Source: an uncultured Veillonella sp. (GTDB lineage Bacteria > Bacillota > Negativicutes > Veillonellales > Veillonellaceae). Taken from it: a DNA stretch of 7,574 bases. Position numbers and translations under genes: made by a program. The stretch is taken from NCBI GenBank assembly GCA_900550175.1, contig URQX01000079.1, forward strand, positions 1 through 7,574, written 5' to 3'. Each line of letters opens with the position of its first letter. The first letter of the stretch is position 1. This document shows positions 1 through 6,023 of the stretch, piece after piece. A model generated the notes under the pieces. The model had not been told where the DNA came from. It worked only from the letters and a program-made list of their open reading frames with translations, and did not search any database.

Positions 1-914
1 AGAGCAACGATTTTCTCAAATATATCGTCAGGTACAGCATTACTGAAATCATCTACATCGATATCATCAGCAGGGCAAATACGAGGTACAGAAATTGTAT
101 GTGGACCTACGCCATATACAGCTTCTAAATGTTCAGCATGCATCAATAGACCTACAAAATCATATTTGTAATGTTCCAAACCATACAAAACACCAATACC
201 TACATCATCAATACCACCTTGCATAGCGCGGTCCATCGCCTCTGTATGGTAGGCGTAGTCGCTCTTAGGGCCTGTTGGATGTAATGCTTCGTAGTTTTCT
301 TTATTGTACGTTTCTTGGAATAATGTATATGTACCAATGCCAGCTTCATGTAATTTTTTGTAATCCTCAACAGAACAAGCTGCAATATTTACATTTACAC
401 GGCGAATTTCACCATTTTTATTTTTAATGCTGTAAATAGTCTTGATGGATTCCAAAATATACTCAAGCGGATTATGGAGTGGATCTTCACCGGACTCAAT
501 TACAATGCGCTTATGACCCATTGCTTCTAATGCGATAACCTCTTCTCTAATTTGGTCTTGAGTCAATTTCTTACGTTTAATATCGCGGTTTTTAGAATGG
601 TACGGACAATATACACAACCGTTAATACAATAGTTAGACAAATACAATGGTGCAAATAGAACGATACGATCGCCGTAAATAGCTTTCTTGATGTCTTTTG
701 CTAATGCATAAAGCTTTTCCTTATATTCAGGTAACGGACATTCTAATAGAACAGCTGCTTCTCTATGGCTCAAGCCCTTAAATGTAGCAGCCTTTTCTAA
801 AATAGCATCTAACAACTCCCGATTTTCCTTGTTTTCCTCTGCATAAGCTAGAGTATCAAGGATTTCCTGATGGGAAATAAATTCCTCCGCCTTTGGAGAT
901 TTTACATCATACAT
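1..914 (-). CDS. hydG: [FeFe] hydrogenase H-cluster radical SAM maturase HydG (C-terminus cut off by window edge)
   Basis: I translated this by eye from the ATG at 914; it stays open for 304 codons to the window edge. The protein begins MYDVKSPKAEEF and carries the radical SAM cysteines C96, C100 and C103 in the segment YLSNYCINGCVYCPYH, a CX3CX2C motif typical of HydG and the related ThiH. Further HydG-like blocks are LSHREAAVLLEC (48-59), IVIESGEDP, ETYNKENYEALHP and GVLYGLEHYKYDFVGLLMHAEHLE. In this family the enzyme cleaves tyrosine with S-adenosylmethionine and builds the Fe(CO)2(CN) unit of the hydrogenase H-cluster in the cytoplasm. Family members are about 470 residues, so about a third, including the C-terminal auxiliary cluster, lies outside the window. 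A GAGGT Shine-Dalgarno at 922-926 sits 7 nt before the ATG. The N-terminal match favours HydG over ThiH. The gene has its own promoter downstream of the fetAB terminator. Confidence 0.93.
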   Translation of the reverse strand, partial: MYDVKSPKAEEFISHQEILDTLAYAEENKENRELLDAILEKAATFKGLSHREAAVLLECPLPEYKEKLYALAKDIKKAIYGDRIVLFAPLYLSNYCINGCVYCPYHSKNRDIKRKKLTQDQIREEVIALEAMGHKRIVIESGEDPLHNPLEYILESIKTIYSIKNKNGEIRRVNVNIAACSVEDYKKLHEAGIGTYTLFQETYNKENYEALHPTGPKSDYAYHTEAMDRAMQGGIDDVGIGVLYGLEHYKYDFVGLLMHAEHLEAVYGVGPHTISVPRICPADDIDVDDFSNAVPDDIFEKIVA

Positions 915-921
915 AGTACTT

Positions 922-1008
922 ACCTCAAATCTTTCTAGTGGCAATGCCACCCCTCTTTAGGTATATGAAAGTATATGACAACCAGTCTTCTGGTATTTCA
1001 CTGATACT
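922..1008 (-). promoter_or_regulatory. hydG 5' leader with two short hairpins and a tandem repeat
   Basis: The predicted untranslated leader is about 90 nt. It contains ACCAG-tctt-CTGGT (981-994), the repeat GTATATGA at 961-968 and again at 971-978 (10-bp period), and GTGGC-aat-GCCAC (938-950), which ends about 12 nt upstream of the GAGGT ribosome binding site. All are read directly from the sequence. A regulatory role is inference; I do not recognise a known riboswitch class. Confidence 0.35.
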
Positions 1009-1014
1009 GTACAT

Positions 1015-1023
1015 AGTATACCA
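1015..1023 (-). promoter_or_regulatory. Candidate hydG promoter, extended -10 (TGGTATACT)
   Basis: On the minus strand TGG precedes TATACT (the -10 box is at 1015-1020), giving an extended -10 element about 100 nt upstream of the hydG start. The -35 position, around 1038-1043, is poor (ATGTTT at 17 nt), which fits an extended -10 promoter or one helped by an activator. A quasi-palindrome, ATACT-N6-AGTAT (1004-1019), overlaps the -10 box and the expected start site, where a repressor could bind. No transcription data support this. Confidence 0.5.
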
Positions 1024-1062
1024 CTATTCCTACTAAAAAACATAGGAATTTGACACATAACA

Positions 1063-1096
1063 AAAGGTTGCCTCCTCCTACGAGGAAGCAACCTTT
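1063..1096 (-). terminator. Intrinsic terminator of fetAB
   Basis: The arms at 1063-1077 and 1082-1096 form a 15-bp stem around the loop 1078-1081. The one imperfect pair (1072 with 1087) is G-U in minus-strand RNA but C-A in plus-strand RNA, so the hairpin is best in the minus direction, that of fetAB. The minus-strand tail reads TTTTGTTATG, a moderate U-tract. It lies about 105 nt after the fetB stop and separates fetAB from hydG. Confidence 0.82.
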
Positions 1097-1201
1097 ATTT
1101 CATGGGAAATTCTAATCTATATCGATTATCTATATCGAATATGACTAAAATATATGTAACTAAATTTATCCCTTATTTACTATGTAAGATTTCAATAAAA
1201 A

Positions 1202-1966
1202 TTACTTATGTAATTGATTTCTAGTATTAAAAAATGTCCTATAAGACAACTGACAGGTAATAAAACAAGCTATCGATATAGTGGATAAGGTCATAAAGGT
1301 AACAATCATTTGATATTTTACCGCTTCTAAAGGTGGCATGCCCGCCAATATAAGACCAGTCATCATCCCCGGCAATGCTACAATACCTAATGTCTTGGCA
1401 CTATCTACAGTAGGTTGTAGACCCGTCTTTATAACATCACGAACTATCGCTTTCGAAGCTTGTTTAGGTGTACTACCCAAGGCTAATTTAATTTCCACCT
1501 CTTGTTTACGCAATTCAAAATTTGATAGCATTTGGCGATAACAAAGCCCAATCGCTACCATAGCACCACTAATGACCATACCACCAACAGGAATCACTTG
1601 ATAAGCAGTAAAGGTAAGCACGCCCGTTAAAAGCAGAATCGTTAAAGTAATACTTGCACCTACAGTTATAGCAAACCAAGAAATCCATAGAGCATAAGGA
1701 ATTCCCTTTCCGCGCTTAGAAGAATTATAGGCTGCATTTATAGCCATAAAGCCTAATAGCCCAATTATAAATACAGGGCTTTCCATGCTAAAAATATACG
1801 ATAAAATAAAGCCGATAACAAAGAGCTGTACAGTGGCTCTTAGAGCACTTATAAAGATATCCTTCTCTAGCTTCAACTCTTGTCTATAAGATATCAGTAT
1901 ACTGATAATCACTAATACAGATGCAAGGCATAAGGAAGTAGTAGAAATAGTTTGAAACTGACTCAT
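1202..1966 (-). CDS. fetB: ABC transporter permease, FetB/YbbM (UPF0014) family, putative iron exporter
   Basis: This 254-residue polytopic membrane protein has about seven hydrophobic segments, near residues 10-27, 43-60, 64-80, 90-118, 121-143, 191-209 and 219-240. The family signature is GIVALPGMMTGLILAGMPP (194-212) followed by AVKYQMIVTFM. A cytoplasmic stretch before it (about 150-190) contains ALGSTPKQA, the likely contact with the ATPase. In E. coli FetAB exports iron and protects against peroxide stress; function here is assigned by family. The ATG overlaps the fetA stop by 4 nt (ATGA, 1963-1966), and an AGGAGG at 1974-1979 lies 7 nt upstream, so translation is coupled but also has its own strong ribosome binding site. 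Length is normal. The substrate could be another metal, since older annotation often calls this family 'YbbM' or 'UPF0014' without a substrate. Confidence 0.88.
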   Translation of the reverse strand: MSQFQTISTTSLCLASVLVIISILISYRQELKLEKDIFISALRATVQLFVIGFILSYIFSMESPVFIIGLLGFMAINAAYNSSKRGKGIPYALWISWFAITVGASITLTILLLTGVLTFTAYQVIPVGGMVISGAMVAIGLCYRQMLSNFELRKQEVEIKLALGSTPKQASKAIVRDVIKTGLQPTVDSAKTLGIVALPGMMTGLILAGMPPLEAVKYQMIVTFMTLSTISIACFITCQLSYRTFFNTRNQLHK

Positions 1967-2619
1967 CGCAATACCTCCTCTTTAACTAATCGACCGTCTA
2001 CGATAGTGATGCGGCGATTTGCAGTACGCAAGCTTTGCTCTTCATTATGAGTAATGGAGATAATGGTGATTCCCTTTTTATGAAGCTCATCAATAACATT
2101 TTCTACAATCGACGTATTCGTCACATCTAAGGCAGACGTAACCTCGTCTAAAAGCAACACTTTAGGCTCAAAAATAAGGCTCCGAATGAGGCATATTCGT
2201 TGCATTTCACCGCCAGACAACTCATCATTACGGCGCTCCATATAATTTAGTGGCATATGTAGTAGATTAAAGAGATATTCTATACGACTCATATCCGGTT
2301 CTAAACCGCGAATATCGTAAGGAAATAGAATATTACGACGTACTGTTTTCGCAAACAAATAAGGTCTTTGAAAGCAGTAGCCCACCTCTCTACGATAAGA
2401 TTCAGGATCTATAGCCGTTAAAGGACGATCATTATAAGTAATAGTTCCCGATGTAGGACTAATCAGATCACTACATAATTTTAAAAGTGTACTTTTACCA
2501 CTTCCAGAAGGACCTACAATAGTAATGTACTCGCCTTGGTTTACCGATAGAGATACATCACGGATAATAGATTTGTCTTTTACAATATAAGATATATTAG
2601 ATAATTCTAGCAGTGCCAT
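1963..2619 (-). CDS. fetA: ABC transporter ATP-binding protein, FetA/YbbL type
   Basis: This 218-residue nucleotide-binding subunit has every ATPase motif: Walker A GPSGSGKST (36-44), Q-loop glutamine 84 (YCFQRP), signature LSGGEMQR (134-141), Walker B VLLLDE (154-159) with catalytic E159, D-loop SALD (162-165) and switch histidine H191 (ITHN). It would energise FetB, encoded immediately downstream with a 4-nt overlap. Identification as FetA rather than a generic ABC ATPase rests mainly on the UPF0014 partner. The ribosome binding site is weak (AGGGGT at 2623-2628, only 4 nt from the ATG), much poorer than that of fetB. A candidate promoter and Fur-like palindrome lie about 90-120 nt upstream, which fits control by iron, though this is not shown. 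Confidence 0.88.
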   Translation of the reverse strand: MALLELSNISYIVKDKSIIRDVSLSVNQGEYITIVGPSGSGKSTLLKLCSDLISPTSGTITYNDRPLTAIDPESYRREVGYCFQRPYLFAKTVRRNILFPYDIRGLEPDMSRIEYLFNLLHMPLNYMERRNDELSGGEMQRICLIRSLIFEPKVLLLDEVTSALDVTNTSIVENVIDELHKKGITIISITHNEEQSLRTANRRITIVDGRLVKEEVLR

Positions 2620-2706
2620 AATACCCCTATCACGTCATATGTATATTAAAAGCAAAATTTCGACTCACTGTGGCTAGTTATTTAGTAATTTTAAGTATAA
2701 TGTTTC

Positions 2707-2741
2707 TGATTATTATATCATTAATAAAATGGTAATGCTAA
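2707..2741 (-). promoter_or_regulatory. Candidate fetAB promoter with overlapping Fur-like palindrome
   Basis: On the minus strand a perfect -10 TATAAT (2712-2717) is preceded, after 18 nt, by TTAGCA (2736-2741), which matches four of six -35 positions. TGATATAATAATCA (2707-2720), with TGAT/ATCA arms, covers the -10 box and resembles half of a Fur box (TGATAATNATTATCA), though one base short. The region is very AT-rich and offers other -10-like sequences (for example TATACT slightly downstream), so the exact promoter is uncertain. The whole 2620-2785 gap contains no convincing gene. Confidence 0.45.
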
Positions 2742-2783
2742 CCTTAATTATAATATATCTATCAGACACATACTACAGAAAGC

Positions 2784-2815
2784 AAAAAATCCCTAGTGGA
2801 AAACCACTAGGGATT
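2784..2815 (-). terminator. Strong intrinsic terminator after rpmA
   Basis: A perfect 12-bp stem (arms 2788-2799 and 2804-2815) closes a 4-nt loop. In the minus direction it runs into six Ts (2789-2784). It lies 16 nt after the rpmA stop and ends the rplU-prp-rpmA operon, separating it from fetAB. Confidence 0.93.
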
Positions 2816-2831
2816 AATAGTCTTTGTAAAA

Positions 2832-3116
2832 TTAAGCTTCTACAGGGTATACGCTAACTTTACGGTTGTAACGACCAGCACGTTCGAATGCTACTTTACC
2901 AGGCACAAGTGCGAATAAAGTGTCATCTTTACCGATACCTACGTTAGTACCAGGGTGGAAGTGAGTACCACGTTGACGAACGATGATGTTACCGCTCTTT
3001 ACGATGGAACCATCATGGCATTTAACACCAAGACGTTTAGATTCACTATCACGACCGTTACGAGTACTGGACACACCTTTTTTATGTGCGAACAATTGCA
3101 AATCAAAAGTAAACAT
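2832..3116 (-). CDS. rpmA: 50S ribosomal protein L27 with Prp-cleavable N-terminal extension
   Basis: This 94-residue large-subunit protein has an N-terminal tail that in other bacteria reaches the peptidyl-transferase centre. Recognisable L27 sequence includes KKGVSSTRNGRDSESKRLGV and later GNIIVRQRGTHFHPG. The first nine residues, MFTFDLQLF, precede AHKKG and match the Firmicutes extension (S. aureus LQFFASKKG), which Prp cuts between F9 and A10; the same positions hold here. I chose the ATG at 3116 because AGGAGG (3125-3130) lies 8 nt before it. A GTG at 3125 would add three residues but overlaps that Shine-Dalgarno. The gene follows prp by 12 nt. In many relatives obg follows rpmA; here a terminator and fetAB follow instead. 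Confidence 0.97.
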   Translation of the reverse strand: MFTFDLQLFAHKKGVSSTRNGRDSESKRLGVKCHDGSIVKSGNIIVRQRGTHFHPGTNVGIGKDDTLFALVPGKVAFERAGRYNRKVSVYPVEA

Positions 3117-3124
3117 TAAGTTCA

Positions 3125-3130
3125 CCTCCT
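3125..3130 (-). promoter_or_regulatory. rpmA ribosome binding site overlapping the prp stop codon
   Basis: The minus strand reads TAGGAGG: the prp stop TAG (3129-3131) shares two bases with the AGGAGG of rpmA. Ribosomes finishing prp therefore stop on the site that starts L27. The 8-nt spacing to the ATG at 3116 settles the start. Confidence 0.85.
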
Positions 3131-3443
3131 ATATTTCGTGTATTTGGACAAACTCTGGATATTGACGGCTAATTTCCTTTAAACCAAGAATCATAGTCCC
3201 CAGAATATCCTGTCCACTCTGGTTAATTGTACCAGAGAGAACCATATCACATCGACCTTCGCTATTCGTATATTCCCCTTCTTGCTGAGCAATCTGAGTA
3301 AGTCCTAACATTGCCGTTGCCGATAAGGCTGACACTGCAGCACATACGATATCGAAGCCATGCTCATCATATCCTGCATGACCGGAGATGTGACAACCAA
3401 TGACTTGATTCTCACTATTCCGCTGGATTCCAATGGAAACCAT
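3129..3443 (-). CDS. prp: Ribosomal-processing cysteine protease Prp (YsxB family)
   Basis: This 104-residue cytoplasmic protease matches the family's usual size. The catalytic pair is visible as H22 in SGHAGYDEHG (20-29) and C34 in FDIVCAAVSALS (30-41), the same numbering as in the S. aureus enzyme. Prp removes the N-terminal extension of L27, and the L27 encoded immediately downstream carries a matching site (LQLF|A). Only 2 nt (3444-3445) separate the rplU stop from the ATG, and I see no good Shine-Dalgarno upstream (the sequence there is CCAAGC), so translation probably depends on ribosomes terminating on rplU. That would keep the protease at a low, coupled level. Older annotation calls this family DUF464. 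Confidence 0.95.
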   Translation of the reverse strand: MVSIGIQRNSENQVIGCHISGHAGYDEHGFDIVCAAVSALSATAMLGLTQIAQQEGEYTNSEGRCDMVLSGTINQSGQDILGTMILGLKEISRQYPEFVQIHEI

Positions 3444-3445
3444 AA

Positions 3446-3757
3446 TTAAGCTTGGATAGATTCAATACGAACTTTTGTGAACGGTTGACGATGGCCTTGA
3501 CGACGACGGTAGTTGGATTTAGCTTTGTATTTGAATACTAAGATTTTTTTACCTTTACCATGCTCAAGAACTGTACCTGTAACTTTTGCACCGTTTACAA
3601 GAGGAGCGCCAACTTTAACGTCGCCGTCATTCACTACAGTCAAAACTTCTTCGAATGTAACGGACTCGTTAGCAGCTGCTTCCAATTTTTCGATAGTAAT
3701 TACATCGCCTTCAGCAACGCGATATTGTTTACCACCAGTTTTAATAATTGCGTACAT
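3446..3757 (-). CDS. rplU: 50S ribosomal protein L21
   Basis: This 103-residue protein is full length for bacterial L21, which binds 23S rRNA in the large subunit. Evidence is the start MYAIIKTGGKQYRV and the basic C-terminal block KYKAKSNYRRRQGHRQPFTKV (77-97), the usual L21 signature. The ATG at 3757 is preceded at 7 nt by AAGGAGGTG (AGGAGG at 3765-3770), a strong ribosome binding site. It is the first gene of the rplU-prp-rpmA operon, with a near-consensus promoter and a hairpin-rich leader upstream that may act as an autoregulatory L21 leader. Confidence 0.98.
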   Translation of the reverse strand: MYAIIKTGGKQYRVAEGDVITIEKLEAAANESVTFEEVLTVVNDGDVKVGAPLVNGAKVTGTVLEHGKGKKILVFKYKAKSNYRRRQGHRQPFTKVRIESIQA

Positions 3758-3871
3758 GAGAACACCTCCTTGTTATCGAACTCGCTGAATTCGGTATCCC
3801 GACCCGAACATCGGTCGGGCGTTTAAACCTGCTTCACGCGGATTGCAAAGTTCAGTAAACCGAACTAATAC
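3758..3871 (-). ncRNA. Structured rplU leader, candidate L21 leader
   Basis: The stretch between the predicted transcription start (about 3871) and rplU holds three hairpins. They are GTTCGG-ttta-CTGAAC (3850-3865, with one G-U pair), CCCGACC with an 8-nt loop and GGTCGGG (3798-3819, 7 GC-rich pairs), and GAATTC-agc-GAGTTC (3778-3792, one G-U pair), which ends 7 nt upstream of the AGGAGG. Firmicutes carry a conserved L21 leader RNA at this place, thought to mediate feedback by L21. I did not verify the consensus fold, so family membership is inferred from location and structure. Confidence 0.55.
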
Positions 3872-3877
3872 TGATAT

Positions 3878-3906
3878 AGTATATCGTATTTACCTATCTA
3901 TGTCAA
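3878..3906 (-). promoter_or_regulatory. rplU-prp-rpmA promoter (TTGACA-17-TATACT)
   Basis: On the minus strand a perfect -35 TTGACA (3901-3906) and a -10 TATACT (3878-3883) are separated by exactly 17 nt. The sequence upstream of the -35 is AT-rich (GAATTTTGTT), which could act as an UP element. This is a strong housekeeping sigma-70/SigA promoter, as expected for ribosomal protein genes. The start site would be near 3871. Confidence 0.88.
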
Positions 3907-3959
3907 ACAAAATTCAACATAAATAGCTCAGCTTCTGATACTTTTATATATACAAACCT

Positions 3960-4535
3960 CTAAAATTCTCCGATAATTCCAAGATGTTGTAAAAGTATTT
4001 TAGTACCAATGAGAATTAATACCCCACCGCCGAGAATATCTGCATATTTCCCAACGAACTGGCCCATAAATTTACCTAAGTAGATGCCAATTAAAGAAAT
4101 ACCGAAGGTAATAACACCGATCATGGTAGATGCTTCCCACACATTGATGGGCATGAAGGCAAAGGTAAGACCTACAGCCATGGCATCAAGGCTGGTAGCT
4201 ACAGAGAGCATCATCATTTCCCAAGCGCCTAAAAACTTCTTATCATCGTCTTCTTCATCGTCGTCACTGAGTCCTTCTCGAATCATAGCAATACCTAAAT
4301 AGCCAAGAAGTCCAAAGATAATCCAATGATCCCATTCAGATATAACATCGATAAACTGGCGCCCAATGAGCCAACCAATAATAGGCATAAGAAACTGGAA
4401 TAACCCAAATAAGAAAGCTAATGTAACCTTTCGGCCATTTTCCCCTACCGGCATTGATAAACCTTTACCAATCGATACACCAAAGGCATCCATGGCTAGA
4501 CCAATACTAATTAATATAATTTCAAATACAGACAC
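3960..4535 (-). CDS. mntP: Manganese efflux pump MntP family (DUF204)
   Basis: This inner-membrane protein of about 191 residues has six predicted helices in two similar halves. The paired family motifs are GLAMDAFGVSIGKG (D16) and ATSLDAMAVGLTFAF (D117), whose aspartates are thought to handle Mn2+ in E. coli MntP. Between the halves, residues 91-98 (DDDEEDDD) form an unusually acidic loop. The longest frame starts at a GTG at 4544, but AGGTGA (4541-4546) overlaps it. A GTG at 4535, 5 nt after that motif, makes a better start and puts the first aspartate at position 16 as in E. coli. The gene follows rng by 26 nt with no promoter seen, so it is probably in the same operon. No yybP-ykoY Mn riboswitch fits in the gap. 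No clear terminator follows; the 3907-3959 stretch is AT-rich and otherwise blank. The exact substrate is inferred. Confidence 0.9.
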   Translation of the reverse strand: MSVFEIILISIGLAMDAFGVSIGKGLSMPVGENGRKVTLAFLFGLFQFLMPIIGWLIGRQFIDVISEWDHWIIFGLLGYLGIAMIREGLSDDDEEDDDKKFLGAWEMMMLSVATSLDAMAVGLTFAFMPINVWEASTMIGVITFGISLIGIYLGKFMGQFVGKYADILGGGVLILIGTKILLQHLGIIGEF

Positions 4536-4540
4536 GAAAC

Positions 4541-4546
4541 TCACCT
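4541..4546 (-). promoter_or_regulatory. mntP ribosome binding site that decides a GTG start
   Basis: AGGTGA on the minus strand is the only Shine-Dalgarno-like motif near the 5' end of mntP. It lies 5 nt before the GTG at 4535 and overlaps the other candidate GTG at 4544, which therefore lacks a usable site of its own. Confidence 0.6.
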
Positions 4547-4561
4547 ATAAAAACTACTTAC

Positions 4562-5989
4562 TTATTCTGCTACTGCCATCAAAGAATAGCCTTCACGGCT
4601 AATTTGAGGGTTCACCACAATCGAAATCTTACGGCCTATAGAGTCGCCTAATTCTTCAAGAACAGCCTTTGTTAAATATTGGGCTACCTCTGGATGAACT
4701 TCGATTTCTAGGTTCGATTTAATTCGACCAGACTTAAATAACTCACGGATGCGTCGAATGATCTGCATATATACAGTTCTACCCGACAACATGTAACCCG
4801 TACCACCACATTGAGGGCATGTATCAAACATCAAGGTTTGCAAACCTTGACGAGCACGCTTCCGGGTCATCTCAACGAGGCCAAGGGAACTAATACCACA
4901 TACCACGGTTTTCATCTTGTCTAACTTAGCCTGTGCACTCAACAGTTTTAATAACTCTTGTTGATTGGACTTATCCTTCATATCGATAAAATCGACCACG
5001 ATAATACCACCAATATCGCGTAATCGCAATTGTCGACAAATTTCCTTTGCCGCCTCTTTATTGACTGTAAAAGCCAGATCTTCTAACTTATTAGACTTAC
5101 CTGTGTAATGAGCCGAGTTCACATCGAATACGGTAAGTGCTTCTGTATGATCGATACGAATGGAACCACCGGAAGGTAAATTAATATCACGAGAGATAAG
5201 ATCCTCTAATTGAGGTTCAATATGATTGGCTTTAAAGATAGGTGTGCTACCACGGTGACGTGTCACTTTAATCTGTTGTGATGTAGGTCCATGACCTAAC
5301 AAATCTAACAATCGGGACTCGCCCATATCGGAATCTACAATGATTTCTTCTACATTGCGATGCGCATAGTCTCGCACAAGGCGGAACCAAAAATCCGCAT
5401 CACTATAGAGATCAGTGCCGCTCTTAGCCACCTTAAAACGCTTTAACACATGTTGCCATGTGCGCCACAAGTAGTCCATATCTCGTCCAATTTCATCAGC
5501 GCTAGCCTTAGCCGCTGCGGTACGGATAATAAAACCACACCCTTCTTGCACATATGGTGCCGCTAACTCTTGCAACTTTGCTCGTAAGGCTTCATCGGTA
5601 ATCTTTTTAGAGATGTGCATACCTTCAGAATATGGTAACAGTACCATAAAACGACCGGCAAGGCTCACATCAGCAGTAACGCGAGCCCCTTTACCGAGCA
5701 TTTCCTCTTTTACCACTTGTACGAGAATTTGTTGTCCCACAGATAAACGTGGCAAGATTTTCTGTTCTTTCCCCTGTTGAAGGTTCAAATACGCATTTTG
5801 AGAGCCCCCAATATCAACGAAAGCTGCTTGCATACCGTTTAATACGTTCTTAACAGTACCCTTGTACATATGATTTGCCATATGAGACTCATCAGTACGC
5901 TCTAAGACAAAGTCTACTAACTGCCCTGCTTCGTCGATAACAGCCATACGAATTTCTTCTCGCATAACATTGACCAAAATTTTATGCAT
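4562..5989 (-). CDS. rng: Ribonuclease G (RNase E/G family)
   Basis: This 475-residue endoribonuclease acts in rRNA maturation and mRNA decay in its family. Order of domains: an N-terminal strand HKILVNV, an S1 RNA-binding domain (about 40-120, YKGTVKNVLNGMQAAFVDIG), an RNase H/5'-sensor region, and a DNase I-like catalytic domain. D289 (LTVFDVNSAH) and D333 (IIVVDFIDM) correspond to the Mg2+ ligands D303 and D346 of E. coli RNase E. CPQC (391-394) is the zinc-link that joins dimers, followed by a small C-terminal domain. It has no long acidic/proline C-terminal scaffold, so it is G-type rather than full RNase E. I chose the ATG at 5989: GGAGGG (5995-6000) sits 5 nt upstream, and the start matches the family N-terminus. 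A TTG at 6016 would add nine unconserved residues. It follows the DUF2344 gene by 34 nt. Confidence 0.95.
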   Translation of the reverse strand: MHKILVNVMREEIRMAVIDEAGQLVDFVLERTDESHMANHMYKGTVKNVLNGMQAAFVDIGGSQNAYLNLQQGKEQKILPRLSVGQQILVQVVKEEMLGKGARVTADVSLAGRFMVLLPYSEGMHISKKITDEALRAKLQELAAPYVQEGCGFIIRTAAAKASADEIGRDMDYLWRTWQHVLKRFKVAKSGTDLYSDADFWFRLVRDYAHRNVEEIIVDSDMGESRLLDLLGHGPTSQQIKVTRHRGSTPIFKANHIEPQLEDLISRDINLPSGGSIRIDHTEALTVFDVNSAHYTGKSNKLEDLAFTVNKEAAKEICRQLRLRDIGGIIVVDFIDMKDKSNQQELLKLLSAQAKLDKMKTVVCGISSLGLVEMTRKRARQGLQTLMFDTCPQCGGTGYMLSGRTVYMQIIRRIRELFKSGRIKSNLEIEVHPEVAQYLTKAVLEELGDSIGRKISIVVNPQISREGYSLMAVAE

Positions 5990-6023
5990 CCTATCCCTCC
6001 CTTCTTTATCACTCAAATTATAA

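Noticed and set aside
200..385. Minus-strand 61-residue frame
   Set aside because: It lies inside hydG in another reading frame; the hydG frame carries the conserved residues.
1047..1065. Rex-like site (TTTTGTTATGTGTCAAA on the minus strand) upstream of hydG
   Set aside because: Arms are imperfect compared with TTGTTAA-type Rex sites, and the sequence overlaps the tail of the fetAB terminator, so the match is too weak.
3123..3125. GTG start for rpmA giving 97 residues
   Set aside because: It overlaps the AGGAGG that serves the ATG at 3116, and L27 extensions begin nine residues before the AxKKG site.
3513..3826. Overlapping plus-strand frames opposite rplU
   Set aside because: They are antisense to a certain ribosomal protein gene and have no ribosome binding site or recognisable domain.
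3907..3959. Terminator after mntP
   Set aside because: Only AT-rich sequence and a very short AGCT repeat are present; no stem with a T-run.
4084..4302. Plus-strand frame with a serine run
   Set aside because: It is the antisense of mntP; the serines mirror the GAT/GAC/GAA codons of the acidic loop.
4536..4561. Mn2+ riboswitch upstream of mntP
   Set aside because: The 26-nt gap is too short for a yybP-ykoY element.
6014..6016. TTG start for rng giving 484 residues
   Set aside because: No Shine-Dalgarno upstream; the extra residues (MSDKEGRDR) are the translated ribosome binding site region.
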